DNA of 46,640 bases from Clostridia bacterium (GCA_036654455.1 JAVVRZ010000005.1:1-46640); one strand, 5' to 3'; positions 1 through 8,522 are shown, counted from the stretch's first letter. The notes: generated from the sequence alone by a model not told the origin. A program made the numbers and translations.

Positions 1-20
1 GCCCGTCGCTTAAACTAACA

Positions 21-66
21 AATAAGTTAAGTCGGCAACTAATTAAAATTGCCGACTTAACTTATT
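21..66. repeat. Perfect inverted repeat, 18-bp arms
   Basis: Bases 21-38 are the exact reverse complement of 49-66, with a 10-base AT-rich loop (39-48). The stem contains GTCGGCAA/TTGCCGAC, and the TTGCCGAC word recurs in the repeats that follow. It could be a strong RNA hairpin ending a gene left of the window or the edge of a repeat array. There is no long T-run after either arm, so I do not call it a terminator. Confidence 0.7.
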
Positions 67-305
67 AAATTATTAAATTGTAGTAATATGTTGCCAATCT
101 AAATTATTAAATCGTAGTAATATGTTGCCAATCTAAATTATTAAATCGTAGTAATATGTTGCCAATTTAAATTATTAGTTGTATAGTGCGTTGCCGACTT
201 AACTTATTAAATTATTAAATTGTAGTAATATGTTGCCGACCTAAATTATTAATTGTAGTAATATGTTGCCGACCTAATATACTATAATTATTAGTTGTAA
301 TAATA
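51..305. repeat. Degenerate tandem repeat array, period about 34 bp
   Basis: The word TAGTAATATGTTGCC starts at 81, 115, 149, 223 and 256, with a degenerate copy near 184, giving spacings of 33-39 bases. The units consist of TTAAATTATTAAAT-like spacer plus this word. A longer segment beginning GCCGACTTAACTTATT occurs at 51 and again at 193, so the array also has a higher-order period of 142 bases. It reaches the 3' end of the lipoprotein gene. It is not a CRISPR array, because the spacers are themselves repeated. No gene is seen in 1-290. Confidence 0.75.
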
Positions 306-1505
306 CTTATTTAATATTACATAAGAATTGCCATCATTTTGTTGAAAAACACTCACATTTGAATTTGGCGTTTCAATGATTTTTCCAACAATTGTCATCT
401 CACCTGCATTCTCATGATTTTCTTTAACGGCGTTAAATGTCCCGCAAATCTCACTTTGATAGACTATGGTTTCTTTTGAAATGATAATGTCTTTAGCGTT
501 CAATATCCCGCTTATTATGTCCTCGAAAGGATATCTAATATCCTGATCAACTTTGATTTCATATTTCACATTTAAAAACTTTGGCGCTTCGCCATTTTTT
601 GTCAGCTTAACAAGGGCTTCTGTGTTGAAACAAATTAAATCCATATCGCCAAATTCGCCTCCAGGATCAAATCTTATAGGAGTCGTAAAATTATAAAGAT
701 ATGAAACTTGCCAGCCTTGATTAACAAAATCTGCAAGGGCGCTAACAGAAGCATTTTTGTTATTGCCGTTTAAATAACCATTAATTAAAAGGTCATTAGT
801 GACGTTTCTTTCGTCTTTTTTTGTGTGCAATACTTTTTTTTTAGTAATTAAATCGGAATTTAATGTTTCAAGAGAATTTAACATTTCGAAAATATTTTGA
901 TTATCATCAAAATATAAATTTGTTAAGATATGTTCTTCTTGAAAAATGACGCTATCACATTTAAAAGTAAGCATAATTTTAGTTTTGCCATCTTGATTTG
1001 TCATGCTATCAATTGAAACAACATTGAAATCTATGCTTACGCTTAACTTTTCTTTTAAAAGATTATTAAAACGATAAAACGCAATGCTTTCAGATTGCTC
1101 TGCCGTTAAGATTATGCTTGACTTTTGAGTTGCAATAGTGTCTTTCCCGCCTAAAGGTGAGACTTCAATTGTCATTCCGCCTTCAAGGGGAGTTAATGTA
1201 AGCTCGCGTTGCGATTCATTTAAAGTCTGAGTTCTTCCATTGATTGAAACAAGATAACCCGTTGTGTCCTTTTCACTGCTTGCATTTGGAGTTAGTTTCA
1301 AAATGCCACTATTGTTAACTTCAATCTTTGGCGCTTTTAGGGCAACCTTGTCAACGGGGATATCAATTGGCGGAGGCGGGTCGGGGTTGGGGTTAGGACC
1401 CGGGTCGGGGTTAGGGTTAGGGTTGTTGGACGAGCAGCCGGAAGACGATATAAGCACAAGGGAGACAAGCGCCGACGAAATAAAAGATTTAAAGCTTCTT
1501 TTCAT
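291..1505 (-). CDS. Surface lipoprotein with Asn/Asp-Pro linker, unknown function
   Basis: This 404-residue protein has a lipoprotein signal peptide: a basic N-terminus (MKRSFKSF), a hydrophobic stretch and a lipobox ending in SSSGC with Cys24 as the predicted lipidated residue. A low-complexity linker of Asn-Pro and Asp-Pro repeats (about 27-46) follows and would hold the rest of the protein away from the membrane. The body is mixed alpha/beta with no family I recognise. The ATG at 1505 is preceded, on its own strand, by AGGAGA at good spacing. The gene stands alone; its end runs into the tandem repeats at 51-305. The lipoprotein call is firm, and the function is unknown. Confidence 0.8.
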   Translation of the reverse strand: MKRSFKSFISSALVSLVLISSSGCSSNNPNPNPDPGPNPNPDPPPPIDIPVDKVALKAPKIEVNNSGILKLTPNASSEKDTTGYLVSINGRTQTLNESQRELTLTPLEGGMTIEVSPLGGKDTIATQKSSIILTAEQSESIAFYRFNNLLKEKLSVSIDFNVVSIDSMTNQDGKTKIMLTFKCDSVIFQEEHILTNLYFDDNQNIFEMLNSLETLNSDLITKKKVLHTKKDERNVTNDLLINGYLNGNNKNASVSALADFVNQGWQVSYLYNFTTPIRFDPGGEFGDMDLICFNTEALVKLTKNGEAPKFLNVKYEIKVDQDIRYPFEDIISGILNAKDIIISKETIVYQSEICGTFNAVKENHENAGEMTIVGKIIETPNSNVSVFQQNDGNSYVILNKYYYN

Positions 1506-1571
1506 AATTTCTCCTAATCAATATATTATAATTTATTAATGTTATTTGACATACCTAACAGCTTTGTCTAC

Positions 1572-1596
1572 GTAATACCGCTTTAAGCGGTATTAC
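1572..1596. repeat. Short palindrome, 12-bp arms, REP-like
   Basis: GTAATACCGCTT and its reverse complement flank a single T, and the imperfect outer parts (TTTGTC and GACAAA) extend the symmetry. It lies in the 542-base intergenic stretch 1506-2047, which has no gene. This GC-rich core in an AT-rich stretch resembles the element at 1879-1905. It may act in mRNA processing or as a REP-like repeat. Confidence 0.55.
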
Positions 1597-1878
1597 CGAC
1601 AAACAATACTTATAATCTTAATGGCAAGAATATCTACTTACGCAAGAAAATATGTCTTAAATACGCAAATTACATTAGATATATATATTAAGTATAAACT
1701 ATTATAAATTAAAAAACAAGATTTTTATTTATTTTTGTTATAATATTTACAATTTTGTTGCTAATCGCTCAAATTTGCCCCTTTAAATATAAAAAGTATT
1801 TATAAAAGTTGCATCAACTTGGCAATCTAGAAATATTTACCTTAAAAAACTACTTACTATTATAAATAATGTATTGTT

Positions 1879-1905
1879 TACCTAACCGCCTTAGGCGGTT
1901 AGGTA
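1879..1905. repeat. Short palindrome, 13-bp arms, REP-like
   Basis: TACCTAACCGCCT and its exact reverse complement flank one T. GGCGGT words recur just after it, near 1922 and 1965. It lies downstream of the minus-strand gene 2048-2839 and could help end or stabilise that transcript. The rest of 1506-2047 is AT-rich with no reading frame I would support. Confidence 0.55.
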
Positions 1906-2047
1906 TTGTTGACAAAATATTTAGGCGGTTATGCCGACGCTATTTAAGCCTAAGTTTATGATATAGGCGGTAAGATAAATGCTCTGTGACTTGCAATTAG
2001 AAGTAAAATATTTGTTAGAATTTAAGCAAGAAATGTACTTGCAATTA

Positions 2048-2839
2048 CTATTTGAGGCGAGTTTTTAGGTAGGGGAGAGCTTGCGGACGAGTAAAAGAGT
2101 TCTCGGTTGCGGTATTTGCAGGGTCGAATTGATAGTTGTCGCTTGAAGAAGTTGTTAAGGTTAGAGCGCTATTTTCAATAATTAAATTGTTTGTATCGTT
2201 TGACAAATTGAGAGTAGCTAAATTTTCGTTTACTTTTGCCCTTTGGCAAGGGAAAGAACTTTTAGCCGAGTCAAAAGGTTCTGTGGTACAATTTACCACG
2301 CTAGGCGTAACAACGGTAGGCAAAAAATTCGCAAGTAAATTATTACTTGCGAAGATTGTTAAATTTGCAAAGGAATTAAATTTTGGAAGTTCGTTATATT
2401 TTCTACGCCAATGCTCGGGAATTTCTTTTTCATTTGGTAGTTTAATGGGTAAGTCGTTGGTAGATAGCTCGAAATCTTTAATTAATTTTTCGTATTGACC
2501 CTTTTTGATATTTTCTAGCGCTTTAAACGCTCTAACAGAGCTACTTACAAATACTTTGTTAATTGAGGCGTCAGCCTTTGTTACCGTGTCTTTTACTAGA
2601 TTAATCAAATTTTTGTAGTCCGTTGTCGACGCTACGCCCCTTATTTTTACAGCCACAAAAGCGCACGAACCAAAAATTGCGCATCTGCAATCAATAATAT
2701 TAGGCAGGTCTTTTATAATTTTGCATAATTTGCAATTTGTGTCGCAAATGTTGGGTTTAATTGGTTTTTCCGCAAAGGCTATGCTTGAAGGAATTACAAT
2801 AATTGCAATTAAAAGTAAAACTAAAAATAATTTTTTCAT
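2048..2839 (-). CDS. Exported protein with Cys-rich N-terminus, unknown function
   Basis: The 263-residue product begins with a classical signal peptide: a KK start, about 18 hydrophobic residues and a cleavage site after AFA (residue 23). The mature N-terminus has six cysteines within 28 residues (32, 36, 39, 51, 53, 59), including CDTNCKLC and CRC. This could be a disulphide knot or a metal site. The remainder is polar and Ser/Asn/Thr-rich, with no domain I recognise. Mature residue Cys32 does not sit in a lipobox, so I do not call it a lipoprotein. The ATG at 2839 has GAGGT upstream on its strand. Export is well supported; the role is not known. Confidence 0.75.
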   Translation of the reverse strand: MKKLFLVLLLIAIIVIPSSIAFAEKPIKPNICDTNCKLCKIIKDLPNIIDCRCAIFGSCAFVAVKIRGVASTTDYKNLINLVKDTVTKADASINKVFVSSSVRAFKALENIKKGQYEKLIKDFELSTNDLPIKLPNEKEIPEHWRRKYNELPKFNSFANLTIFASNNLLANFLPTVVTPSVVNCTTEPFDSAKSSFPCQRAKVNENLATLNLSNDTNNLIIENSALTLTTSSSDNYQFDPANTATENSFTRPQALPYLKTRLK

Positions 2840-2960
2840 ATACTACCTCTTTTTTTTATTATTTTGCAATAGTTTTAGTCAAAATATGTATTAATAATAT
2901 TAATTATTACTTTTTTTTATTTAAATCTATCTTTATAATGAAATTTACAAGGAGGTGTTT

Positions 2961-3155
2961 ATGAATTCGATAATTTTGTTCGTTTCAATTTGCGGAAGCG
3001 TCTTAGCTCTTTTTTTGGTTTATTTGATAATACAACTTAAAATTTACTATAATAACGCCGATAGAATAAGAATTACACGCAAAGCAAAAATTTTTCTTAA
3101 TAAAGAAGAAAAGTATGTTTTTTATGAAATAAATCAAAAAACCGCTTCAAAATAG
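2961..3155 (+). CDS. Small single-pass membrane protein
   Basis: This is a 64-residue protein with one N-terminal transmembrane helix (about 4-26) followed by a basic, Lys/Arg/Asn-rich cytoplasmic tail. The ATG at 2961 is preferred over the in-frame GTG at 2955, because that GTG lies inside the Shine-Dalgarno AAGGAGG (2949-2955), which is ideally spaced for 2961. A TATAAT at 2934-2939 lies just upstream, but its -35 is poor. I do not recognise the family; it could be a small membrane regulator or a toxin-like peptide, with no support for either. Confidence 0.6.
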   Translation: MNSIILFVSICGSVLALFLVYLIIQLKIYYNNADRIRITRKAKIFLNKEEKYVFYEINQKTASK

Positions 3156-3185
3156 CTAATTTTGTATAAATATTTGTCGCATCTA

Positions 3186-3213
3186 TTGACAAATTTATAT
3201 TTTATACTAAAAT
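3186..3213 (+). promoter_or_regulatory. Candidate sigma-A promoter of the hydrolase gene
   Basis: TTGACA (3186-3191) is followed after 16 bases by TAAAAT (3208-3213). The -35 is a perfect consensus and the -10 is fair. It sits 30 bases upstream of the ATG at 3244. Confidence 0.5.
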
Positions 3214-3243
3214 AAAAGTAACTAAACAAATGGGGTAAAAAAT

Positions 3244-4155
3244 ATGAAGAACGTACAATTTTGCAGTTTTGACAAAACAATGCTTGAAACTTACTTGTGG
3301 GACGATGTTACTGCGCCAAAAGGAGTTGTGCAAATTTTGCATGGTATGGCAGAGCACGCTCGTCGCTATGACGACTTTGCAAAGTATCTCAACGCTTCTG
3401 GTTATATTGTATTTGCCGACGACCATAGGGCGCACGGAAATACCGAATGTGAACAAGACTTAGGATATCACGAGGGAGATATCTTTGAAGATACTGTTTC
3501 GGACGAAATAGCTATTACCGAATTTCTTTCTAACAAATATAATTTGCCTGTTGTTGTGCTTGGACACAGCTATGGCAGTTTTGTAGCTCAACGCTATCTT
3601 GAAAAACCTAGCAAAGCTTGTGGCATTATCCTTAGCGGTTCTGCCTATATGAAAGGGCTTATCACAAATGTTGGCGCAATGATTTCTAATATGCAATACA
3701 AAAAAGGCGCGCGTAAGAAAGGCGTTACAATGGACAACCTTTCTTTTGGCGGTTATAACAAGCCCTTTAAGGCAGAAGGCGTTAAATTTGCTTGGCTGTC
3801 GAGGGATAGGGCGCAAGTTGACAAATATATGGCGGACAAACAATGCGGATATGTTATGTCAAACGCTTTTTTCAAATATTTTATGCAAGGCTTAAAGGCA
3901 ATTTATCACCCCGACAATTTGTCGCAAATTAGTTTGAACAAACCTATCGCTATTTTTAGCGGAGAAAAAGACCCTCTTGGCGGTAAAAATGCTAAGCTAT
4001 CCTATAAACTTGCTAATATGTACAAAAAACTCGGCGTTAAAAACTTATCTTATACCGTATATCCTTCGGCAAGACACGAAATTCTTAATGAAATAAACAA
4101 AGAAGAAGTTTATGCAGATATGCTTGCAAGCATTGACAAATTTATTTTGGCTTAA
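3244..4155 (+). CDS. Alpha/beta hydrolase, lysophospholipase/monoacylglycerol lipase type
   Basis: This 303-residue cytoplasmic protein has the layout of the serine aminopeptidase S33/Hydrolase_4 family, whose members hydrolyse lysophospholipids, monoacylglycerols or other esters. The oxyanion-hole region is ILHGMAEHARRY (31-42). The nucleophile elbow is GHSYGS with Ser109. The acid is probably Asp243 in SGEKDP and the catalytic base His278 in SARHE. All three are in the expected order and spacing, so the enzyme should be active. The region between about 130 and 220 forms the cap. It is a single gene with its own promoter and terminator. The substrate cannot be told from sequence. Confidence 0.85.
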   Translation: MKNVQFCSFDKTMLETYLWDDVTAPKGVVQILHGMAEHARRYDDFAKYLNASGYIVFADDHRAHGNTECEQDLGYHEGDIFEDTVSDEIAITEFLSNKYNLPVVVLGHSYGSFVAQRYLEKPSKACGIILSGSAYMKGLITNVGAMISNMQYKKGARKKGVTMDNLSFGGYNKPFKAEGVKFAWLSRDRAQVDKYMADKQCGYVMSNAFFKYFMQGLKAIYHPDNLSQISLNKPIAIFSGEKDPLGGKNAKLSYKLANMYKKLGVKNLSYTVYPSARHEILNEINKEEVYADMLASIDKFILA

Positions 4156-4175
4156 ATTAAATATAATTTTTATTA

Positions 4176-4202
4176 AAAACCGATAGTGATATCGGTTTTT
4201 TT
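4176..4202 (+). terminator. Rho-independent terminator of the hydrolase gene
   Basis: AAAACCGATA, a GTGA tetraloop and the complementary TATCGGTTTT are followed directly by more Ts. It begins 20 bases after the hydrolase stop codon. Confidence 0.85.
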
Positions 4203-4229
4203 AAAGTTGAACAAATTGTAAAACCTGCA

Positions 4230-4258
4230 TTGACTTAATAGATTAAATGTGTTATATT
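4230..4258 (+). promoter_or_regulatory. Sigma-A promoter of deoC
   Basis: TTGACT (4230-4235), a 17-base spacer and TATATT (4253-4258) form a near-consensus promoter 28 bases upstream of the deoC start. Confidence 0.65.
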
Positions 4259-4286
4259 TTAGATACTACAAAGAGAGGTAAAATTT

Positions 4287-4931
4287 ATGAACAAAATTGC
4301 AAAAATGATAGACCACACGCTACTCAAACCAGCTAGTAACAAACAAATAGAAGAACTTTGTTCAACTGCTGTAAAATATGGTTTCGCAACCGTATGTATT
4401 CAACCCGACTATGTTAAATACGCTAAAAGCTTGCTTAACGGGTCAAGCGTGCTTGTTTGCACCGTAATTGGTTTTCCCTTAGGCGAAAATACGACGGCGG
4501 TAAAAGTATTTGAAACTAAAAATGCTATTAAAAATGGCGCCGACGAAATTGATATGGTAATAAATCCGTCGTTTTCCAGAAACAATCAATTTAAGAAAGT
4601 TGAAAAAGAAATCGCTAGCGTAGTTAAAGCTGCAAACGGCAAATTAGTTAAGGTAATAATTGAAGAATGTCTTTTGACCGACAAACAAATAGCTAAGGCA
4701 ACCCAAGCCGTAATCAACGCAGGCGCTCAATTTGTAAAGACCAGCACGGGCTTTTCTACTCACGGCGCAACAATCAACGCAGTAAAAATTATGGCAGAAA
4801 CCGTAAAAGGCACAAAAGTTAAGATTAAAGCCGCAGGCGGAATTAGAGATAAAGCGACAGCCGAAGAATTTATAACCGCAGGCGCAAGTCGCATAGGCAC
4901 AAGCAACGGCGCTCAAATTGTAGAAGGTTAG
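4287..4931 (+). CDS. deoC: Deoxyribose-phosphate aldolase
   Basis: DeoC cleaves 2-deoxyribose-5-phosphate into glyceraldehyde-3-phosphate and acetaldehyde in deoxynucleoside catabolism. The 214-residue length is typical of the short bacterial form. The Schiff-base lysine is Lys151 in VKTSTGF, the second active-site lysine is Lys181 in IKAAGGIRD, and Asp90 in DEIDMV matches the proton-relay aspartate. The N-terminal MIDHTLLKP and CVIGFPLGE-like blocks are also present. The ATG at 4287 has AGAGAGGT upstream. No other deo genes (phosphorylase, phosphopentomutase, DeoR) are adjacent, so it is probably a single transcription unit. Confidence 0.95.
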   Translation: MNKIAKMIDHTLLKPASNKQIEELCSTAVKYGFATVCIQPDYVKYAKSLLNGSSVLVCTVIGFPLGENTTAVKVFETKNAIKNGADEIDMVINPSFSRNNQFKKVEKEIASVVKAANGKLVKVIIEECLLTDKQIAKATQAVINAGAQFVKTSTGFSTHGATINAVKIMAETVKGTKVKIKAAGGIRDKATAEEFITAGASRIGTSNGAQIVEG

Positions 4932-4964
4932 TTAATAATTTATTAGTAAAATTGCAAATTAGCT

Positions 4965-4992
4965 TTGACAAAATAAATAAGCGGTATTAAAC
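4965..4992 (+). promoter_or_regulatory. Candidate promoter of glgCD
   Basis: A perfect TTGACA lies at 4965-4970, with an AT-rich but non-consensus -10 (around 4987-4992, TTAAAC). It is the only good -35 in the 112-base deoC-glgC gap. Confidence 0.35.
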
Positions 4993-5043
4993 ATAAGCAA
5001 AATATATTAGCCGAATGGCTAACAAATAAAAGGGGGGATAACT

Positions 5044-6228
5044 ATGCAACACAAAAAAGATTGTATTGCAATGTTGCTTGCGGGCGGTCAAGGCAGTAGA
5101 CTATATGCGCTTACAAACAACGTGGCTAAACCAGCCGTTAGTTTTGGCGGTAAATACAAGATTATTGACTTTACTTTGTCTAACTGCATCAATTCGCAAA
5201 TAGACACCGTAGGCGTTTTGACGCAGTATCAACCCTTAATACTTAACGAATATATTGGCAACGGTCAACCGTGGGATATGGACAGGCTCTACGGCGGAGT
5301 ACACGTTCTACCACCCTATCAAGCAAAGGGCAGTAGCGACTGGTACAAGGGGACTGCAAACGCAATATATCAAAACTTACAATTTATTGAGCGTTATAAC
5401 CCTAATTACGTGCTAATTCTTTCGGGCGACCATATCTATAATATGGATTACAATAAGTTGAAAAATTTTCATATACAAAAAAATGCCGATATTTCAATAG
5501 CCACAATCAACGTAGATATTTCGCAAGCTTCACGCTTTGGCATAATGACGGCAAACGAACAAGGTCGTATTATTGACTTTACCGAAAAACCTGCTCACCC
5601 TAAAAGCACACTTGCCTCTATGGGCGTGTATATGTTTAATTATCAATCGCTTAAAGATTACTTAACGCAAGACGCTAAGCGAAAAGATTCTTCTTTTGAC
5701 TTTGGCAAAGATATTATTCCTAAAATGCTTGCCGATGGCAAAGAAATGTACGCTTATCAATTTCAAGGATATTGGAAAGACGTTGGCACTCTCGACAGCT
5801 TGTGGGAAGCTAATATGGACTTGCTTTCGGGTTCGCCTTCCTTTGATATATTTGACGGCAGTTGGAAAATTCACTCTCGCAACCGCTTATCTCCGCCTAT
5901 TTATAATGGCGATAATGGCGATATCAAAAATACTATTGTAAGTGGTGGCGCTAATATTTACGGCAGAGTTCGCAACAGCGTGCTAGGCAAAGGCGTTACC
6001 GTGCTTGAAGGCGCAAATGTAATTGATAGTGTGATTTTTGACGACGTAACAATAGGTCAAGGTAGTACGGTCGATTATTGCATAATTGACGAGGGAGTAA
6101 ATATAGGCAAAAATGTTTCAATAGGTTCGCCAAGAATTACTAATAAAGGCTTAACCGTTATTTCACGCAATGTAAATATAAGCGATAACTGTGTTATCCC
6201 TAGCGGAATGATAGAGGAGGATATATAA
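5044..6228 (+). CDS. glgC: Glucose-1-phosphate adenylyltransferase, catalytic subunit
   Basis: GlgC makes ADP-glucose from glucose-1-phosphate and ATP, the committed step of glycogen synthesis. The 394-residue protein has the nucleotidyltransferase signature AGGQGSRL (13-20) followed by Lys29 and [10 protein letters not shown]. The block [12 protein letters not shown] lies near 126-137, FTEKPAHP near 188 and GYWKDVGT near 240. A C-terminal left-handed beta-helix of hexapeptide repeats starts at about 290. GGGGGG-type Shine-Dalgarno sequence precedes the ATG. The stop is one base from the glgD start, so the two are co-translated as in clostridia and bacilli, where GlgC and GlgD form a heterotetramer. 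glgA, glgB and glgP are not in this window. Confidence 0.95.
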   Translation: MQHKKDCIAMLLAGGQGSRLYALTNNVAKPAVSFGGKYKIIDFTLSNCINSQIDTVGVLTQYQPLILNEYIGNGQPWDMDRLYGGVHVLPPYQAKGSSDWYKGTANAIYQNLQFIERYNPNYVLILSGDHIYNMDYNKLKNFHIQKNADISIATINVDISQASRFGIMTANEQGRIIDFTEKPAHPKSTLASMGVYMFNYQSLKDYLTQDAKRKDSSFDFGKDIIPKMLADGKEMYAYQFQGYWKDVGTLDSLWEANMDLLSGSPSFDIFDGSWKIHSRNRLSPPIYNGDNGDIKNTIVSGGANIYGRVRNSVLGKGVTVLEGANVIDSVIFDDVTIGQGSTVDYCIIDEGVNIGKNVSIGSPRITNKGLTVISRNVNISDNCVIPSGMIEEDI

Positions 6229-6229
6229 G

Positions 6230-7342
6230 ATGAACGCAATCGGTTTAATTTTTGCAAATATTCACGATGATTTACTTGTAGAGCTCACTTCTAATCGCAC
6301 TTCGGCGTCAGTTCCGTTTGGCGGAAGATATAGATTAATCGACTTTTCTCTTTCTAATATGGTAAATAGCAATATTAGCAAAGTCGGCGTTGCAACAAGG
6401 CAAAACTATCAATCGTTAATGGACCACCTTTCGGGCGGTAAAGATTGGGACTTAGCTCGACGCACAGGCGGATTATTCTTAATTCCACCTTATGGTATGA
6501 CCAACACTAACGCAAACGCTACTCGTTTCGACGCCCTTGTTAGCTCGCTCAACTTTATAACTCGTTCCGAAGAAGAATATATTGTGCTTGCCGACGGCGA
6601 TTGCGTGTACAATATGGACTATGCTGATTTACTTAAAACTCATATCGAACAAGGCGACGACATAACCATAGCTTATAAGCCAATGTTTGTTGACTTTGCC
6701 CTATCTACTCATATTTCTTGCATAGAATTAGACAAAAATAGGGTTAAAGGGTTACTTGTGCATCGTTCGCAAGAAGGACAGGCAAACGCAAATCTTAATA
6801 TCTATGTTTTAAAAAGACAACTCCTTATTGACCTAATTACCGAGGCAATTTCTCGTGGGCAAAGTGACTTTCAACACGACATTATAGGTAAAAATATTAA
6901 AAAACTTAAAATCGGCGGATATTTATTCGAGGGTAGTTTCTTCTATATCGATAGCATTAAGCAATATTTTGACACTAATATGCAACTGCTTAGGCAAGAG
7001 ATTAAGGACGAACTTTTTAACAGACCATATCGTTCAATCTACACTAAGGTAAAAGACTCTGCGCCTACTAAATATTTTGAGAATGCTAATGTTAGCAATA
7101 GTTTTATAGCCGACGGTTGTAAAATTGACGGAATAGTAATTAATAGTATTTTATTTCGTGACGTAAAGATAAGTAAGGACGCAGTAGTTAAAAACAGTAT
7201 TATTATGCAAGATACGGTAATTGAGAATAATTGCAAATTAAATTACTGTATAACTGACAAAAATTGCGTTGTCGCTAAGGATTTAATATTGCAAGGTTGC
7301 GAAAAAATGCCCTATATAGTGCCAAAAAACAGTAAAATTTAA
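6230..7342 (+). CDS. glgD: Glucose-1-phosphate adenylyltransferase, GlgD subunit
   Basis: This 370-residue paralogue of GlgC keeps the fold (FGGRYRLIDF near 30-40, ADGDCVYNMDY near 120 and a C-terminal hexapeptide beta-helix). It lacks the Gly-rich GGxGxRL triphosphate loop: its N-terminus reads MNAIGLIFANIHDDLL. That is the known state of GlgD, which has little activity alone and increases the activity of GlgC in the GlgC-GlgD enzyme. GAGGAGG lies 9 bases before the ATG, inside the end of glgC. A strong terminator follows. Confidence 0.93.
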   Translation: MNAIGLIFANIHDDLLVELTSNRTSASVPFGGRYRLIDFSLSNMVNSNISKVGVATRQNYQSLMDHLSGGKDWDLARRTGGLFLIPPYGMTNTNANATRFDALVSSLNFITRSEEEYIVLADGDCVYNMDYADLLKTHIEQGDDITIAYKPMFVDFALSTHISCIELDKNRVKGLLVHRSQEGQANANLNIYVLKRQLLIDLITEAISRGQSDFQHDIIGKNIKKLKIGGYLFEGSFFYIDSIKQYFDTNMQLLRQEIKDELFNRPYRSIYTKVKDSAPTKYFENANVSNSFIADGCKIDGIVINSILFRDVKISKDAVVKNSIIMQDTVIENNCKLNYCITDKNCVVAKDLILQGCEKMPYIVPKNSKI

Positions 7343-7387
7343 TAATTTAATAAATTATTAGTAATAAAAAAATTTATCTAATACTGT

Positions 7388-7424
7388 AAAAATACCTCTT
7401 ATTCTTTTAATAAGAGGTATTTTT
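7388..7424. terminator. Bidirectional terminator between glgD and spoIIID
   Basis: Perfect 16-base arms (7388-7403 and 7409-7424) with a CTTTT loop, carrying an A-run on the left and a T-run on the right. It can end glgCD on the plus strand and the spoIIID transcript on the minus strand. Confidence 0.9.
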
Positions 7425-7463
7425 AATAATTGTAATTAATTGCTTTTTATACTTTTTTTAAAA

Positions 7464-7718
7464 TTACTTTTTACATTTCATATACTTTTGTTGAGTAGCT
7501 CTTCCTCCCCGAATATGCCTAGTCGATAAATTGATATCTAATATTTTTTTAATTTTTTCTAATCTTTCTATATCTAAATAATGCAAGCGTAAACTCAAAT
7601 CTTTATGTATCGTTGACTTTGAAACCGAAAAAAATTTGGCAGTTTGTCGAATTGTCGAGTTATTGCGAATGATATAGTCGGCTACTTCAAGTACTCTTAT
7701 AGAAATGTATTCTTTCAA
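7464..7718 (-). CDS. spoIIID: Sporulation transcriptional regulator SpoIIID
   Basis: This 84-residue DNA-binding protein matches SpoIIID along its whole length. The helix-turn-helix RQTAKFFSVSKSTIHKDL spans about 24-41, and the C-terminal basic signature STRHIRGGRATQQKY matches the usual SIRHLRGGEATKxKY. In Bacillus and clostridia SpoIIID is made in the mother cell and tunes sigma-E and sigma-K genes. The start is TTG at 7718 with GGAG 7 bases upstream. The only nearby ATG reads into a stop after two codons, so TTG is the real start. Its usual neighbours (spoIIQ, mreB) are absent; here it lies beside glgCD and ttcA. It is evidence, not proof, that the organism sporulates. Confidence 0.88.
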   Translation of the reverse strand: MKEYISIRVLEVADYIIRNNSTIRQTAKFFSVSKSTIHKDLSLRLHYLDIERLEKIKKILDINLSTRHIRGGRATQQKYMKCKK

Positions 7719-7784
7719 CGCTTTACTCCATAATTCTATTGTTAATAGTAATATATTGTCGTAAATTGTTTGATAGAACAGCGA

Positions 7785-8522
7785 CTATTTCTTTGTATCG
7801 ATATACTTTTGGTTAGATTTATCCCAAAGATTATAAGAATCTATATTTTTAATCGCTCCAAAAACTTTATTTCGTATGTCGGGGATAGAAGTTTCTAGGC
7901 AATTTAATATTTCTTTCATTTTTTGTCTTTTTGTCAATTTGTCTACCGGACATTTGTTAGCTACTATTGGCATATCTATTGCGTAACTAATTATATCTTT
8001 TTCTTTAATGCAAATTAATGGTCTAATCACGGTGATATTTGTGCGTGTCATATAGCTAATCGGCGCAAGCGTAGAGAACCGTCCTTCGTAGCAAAGCGAT
8101 AGTAACATAGTATCGATAGCGTCGTCTGCGTGGTGTCCTAGCGCAAGTTTGTTGTAACCTTGACTTGAAAGTAGCTCGCACAAAGAGCCCCTCCTCATAT
8201 TAGCGCACAGACTGCACGGATTTTTAGCGTTTTTTTCTTGGGCAACGTGGGCAATTTGCGTTTTATGAACTTGATATTCAACCGCAATTTGCTTACAAAA
8301 GTTTTCAATCGGCGAATAATTCATATCAAATCCCAAATCTATGGTAAAGGCTTTAAGAACAAATTTTTGAGGGCAAAAACGTTGATAGGCTTTAAGCAAA
8401 GCGAGTAAAACCAAGCTGTCTTTTCCTCCCGACATACCAACTCCAATATTATCGCCTTCCTCAATTAGATTAAAGTCCGTAATTGTCTTTCTTAATGTTG
8501 ATAATAGTTCTTGTTCTGTCAT
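7785..8522 (-). CDS. ttcA: tRNA 2-thiocytidine synthetase-like ATPase (TtcA family)
   Basis: This 245-residue protein of the PP-loop superfamily adenylates tRNA before sulphur insertion. The PP-loop is SGGKDS (31-36). Three cysteines expected for the [4Fe-4S] cluster of TtcA enzymes are present: Cys103 and Cys106 in NPCSLC, and Cys191 in KCPVDKLTKRQK. The block LGHHADDAIDTMLL lies at 128-141. TtcA thiolates C32 of tRNA; close relatives act at other positions, so the exact target base is inferred. The ATG at 8522 has GAGGT upstream. It lies 66 bases upstream of spoIIID on the same strand and may be co-transcribed with it. Confidence 0.82.
   Translation of the reverse strand: MTEQELLSTLRKTITDFNLIEEGDNIGVGMSGGKDSLVLLALLKAYQRFCPQKFVLKAFTIDLGFDMNYSPIENFCKQIAVEYQVHKTQIAHVAQEKNAKNPCSLCANMRRGSLCELLSSQGYNKLALGHHADDAIDTMLLSLCYEGRFSTLAPISYMTRTNITVIRPLICIKEKDIISYAIDMPIVANKCPVDKLTKRQKMKEILNCLETSIPDIRNKVFGAIKNIDSYNLWDKSNQKYIDTKK

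Noticed and set aside
1..10. GCCCGTCGCT at the window start matching the complement of 29609-29618
   Set aside because: Ten bases shared once over 46 kb on either strand is close to chance, and the flanks do not match.
51..305. CRISPR array
   Set aside because: Repeat spacing is irregular, the intervals are themselves repeated and there are no unique spacers or cas genes.
1377..1427. Telomere-like GGGTTA/GGGTTG repeats on the plus strand
   Set aside because: They are the reverse complement of Asn-Pro and Asp-Pro codons in the lipoprotein linker, in frame with the gene; coding low complexity explains them.
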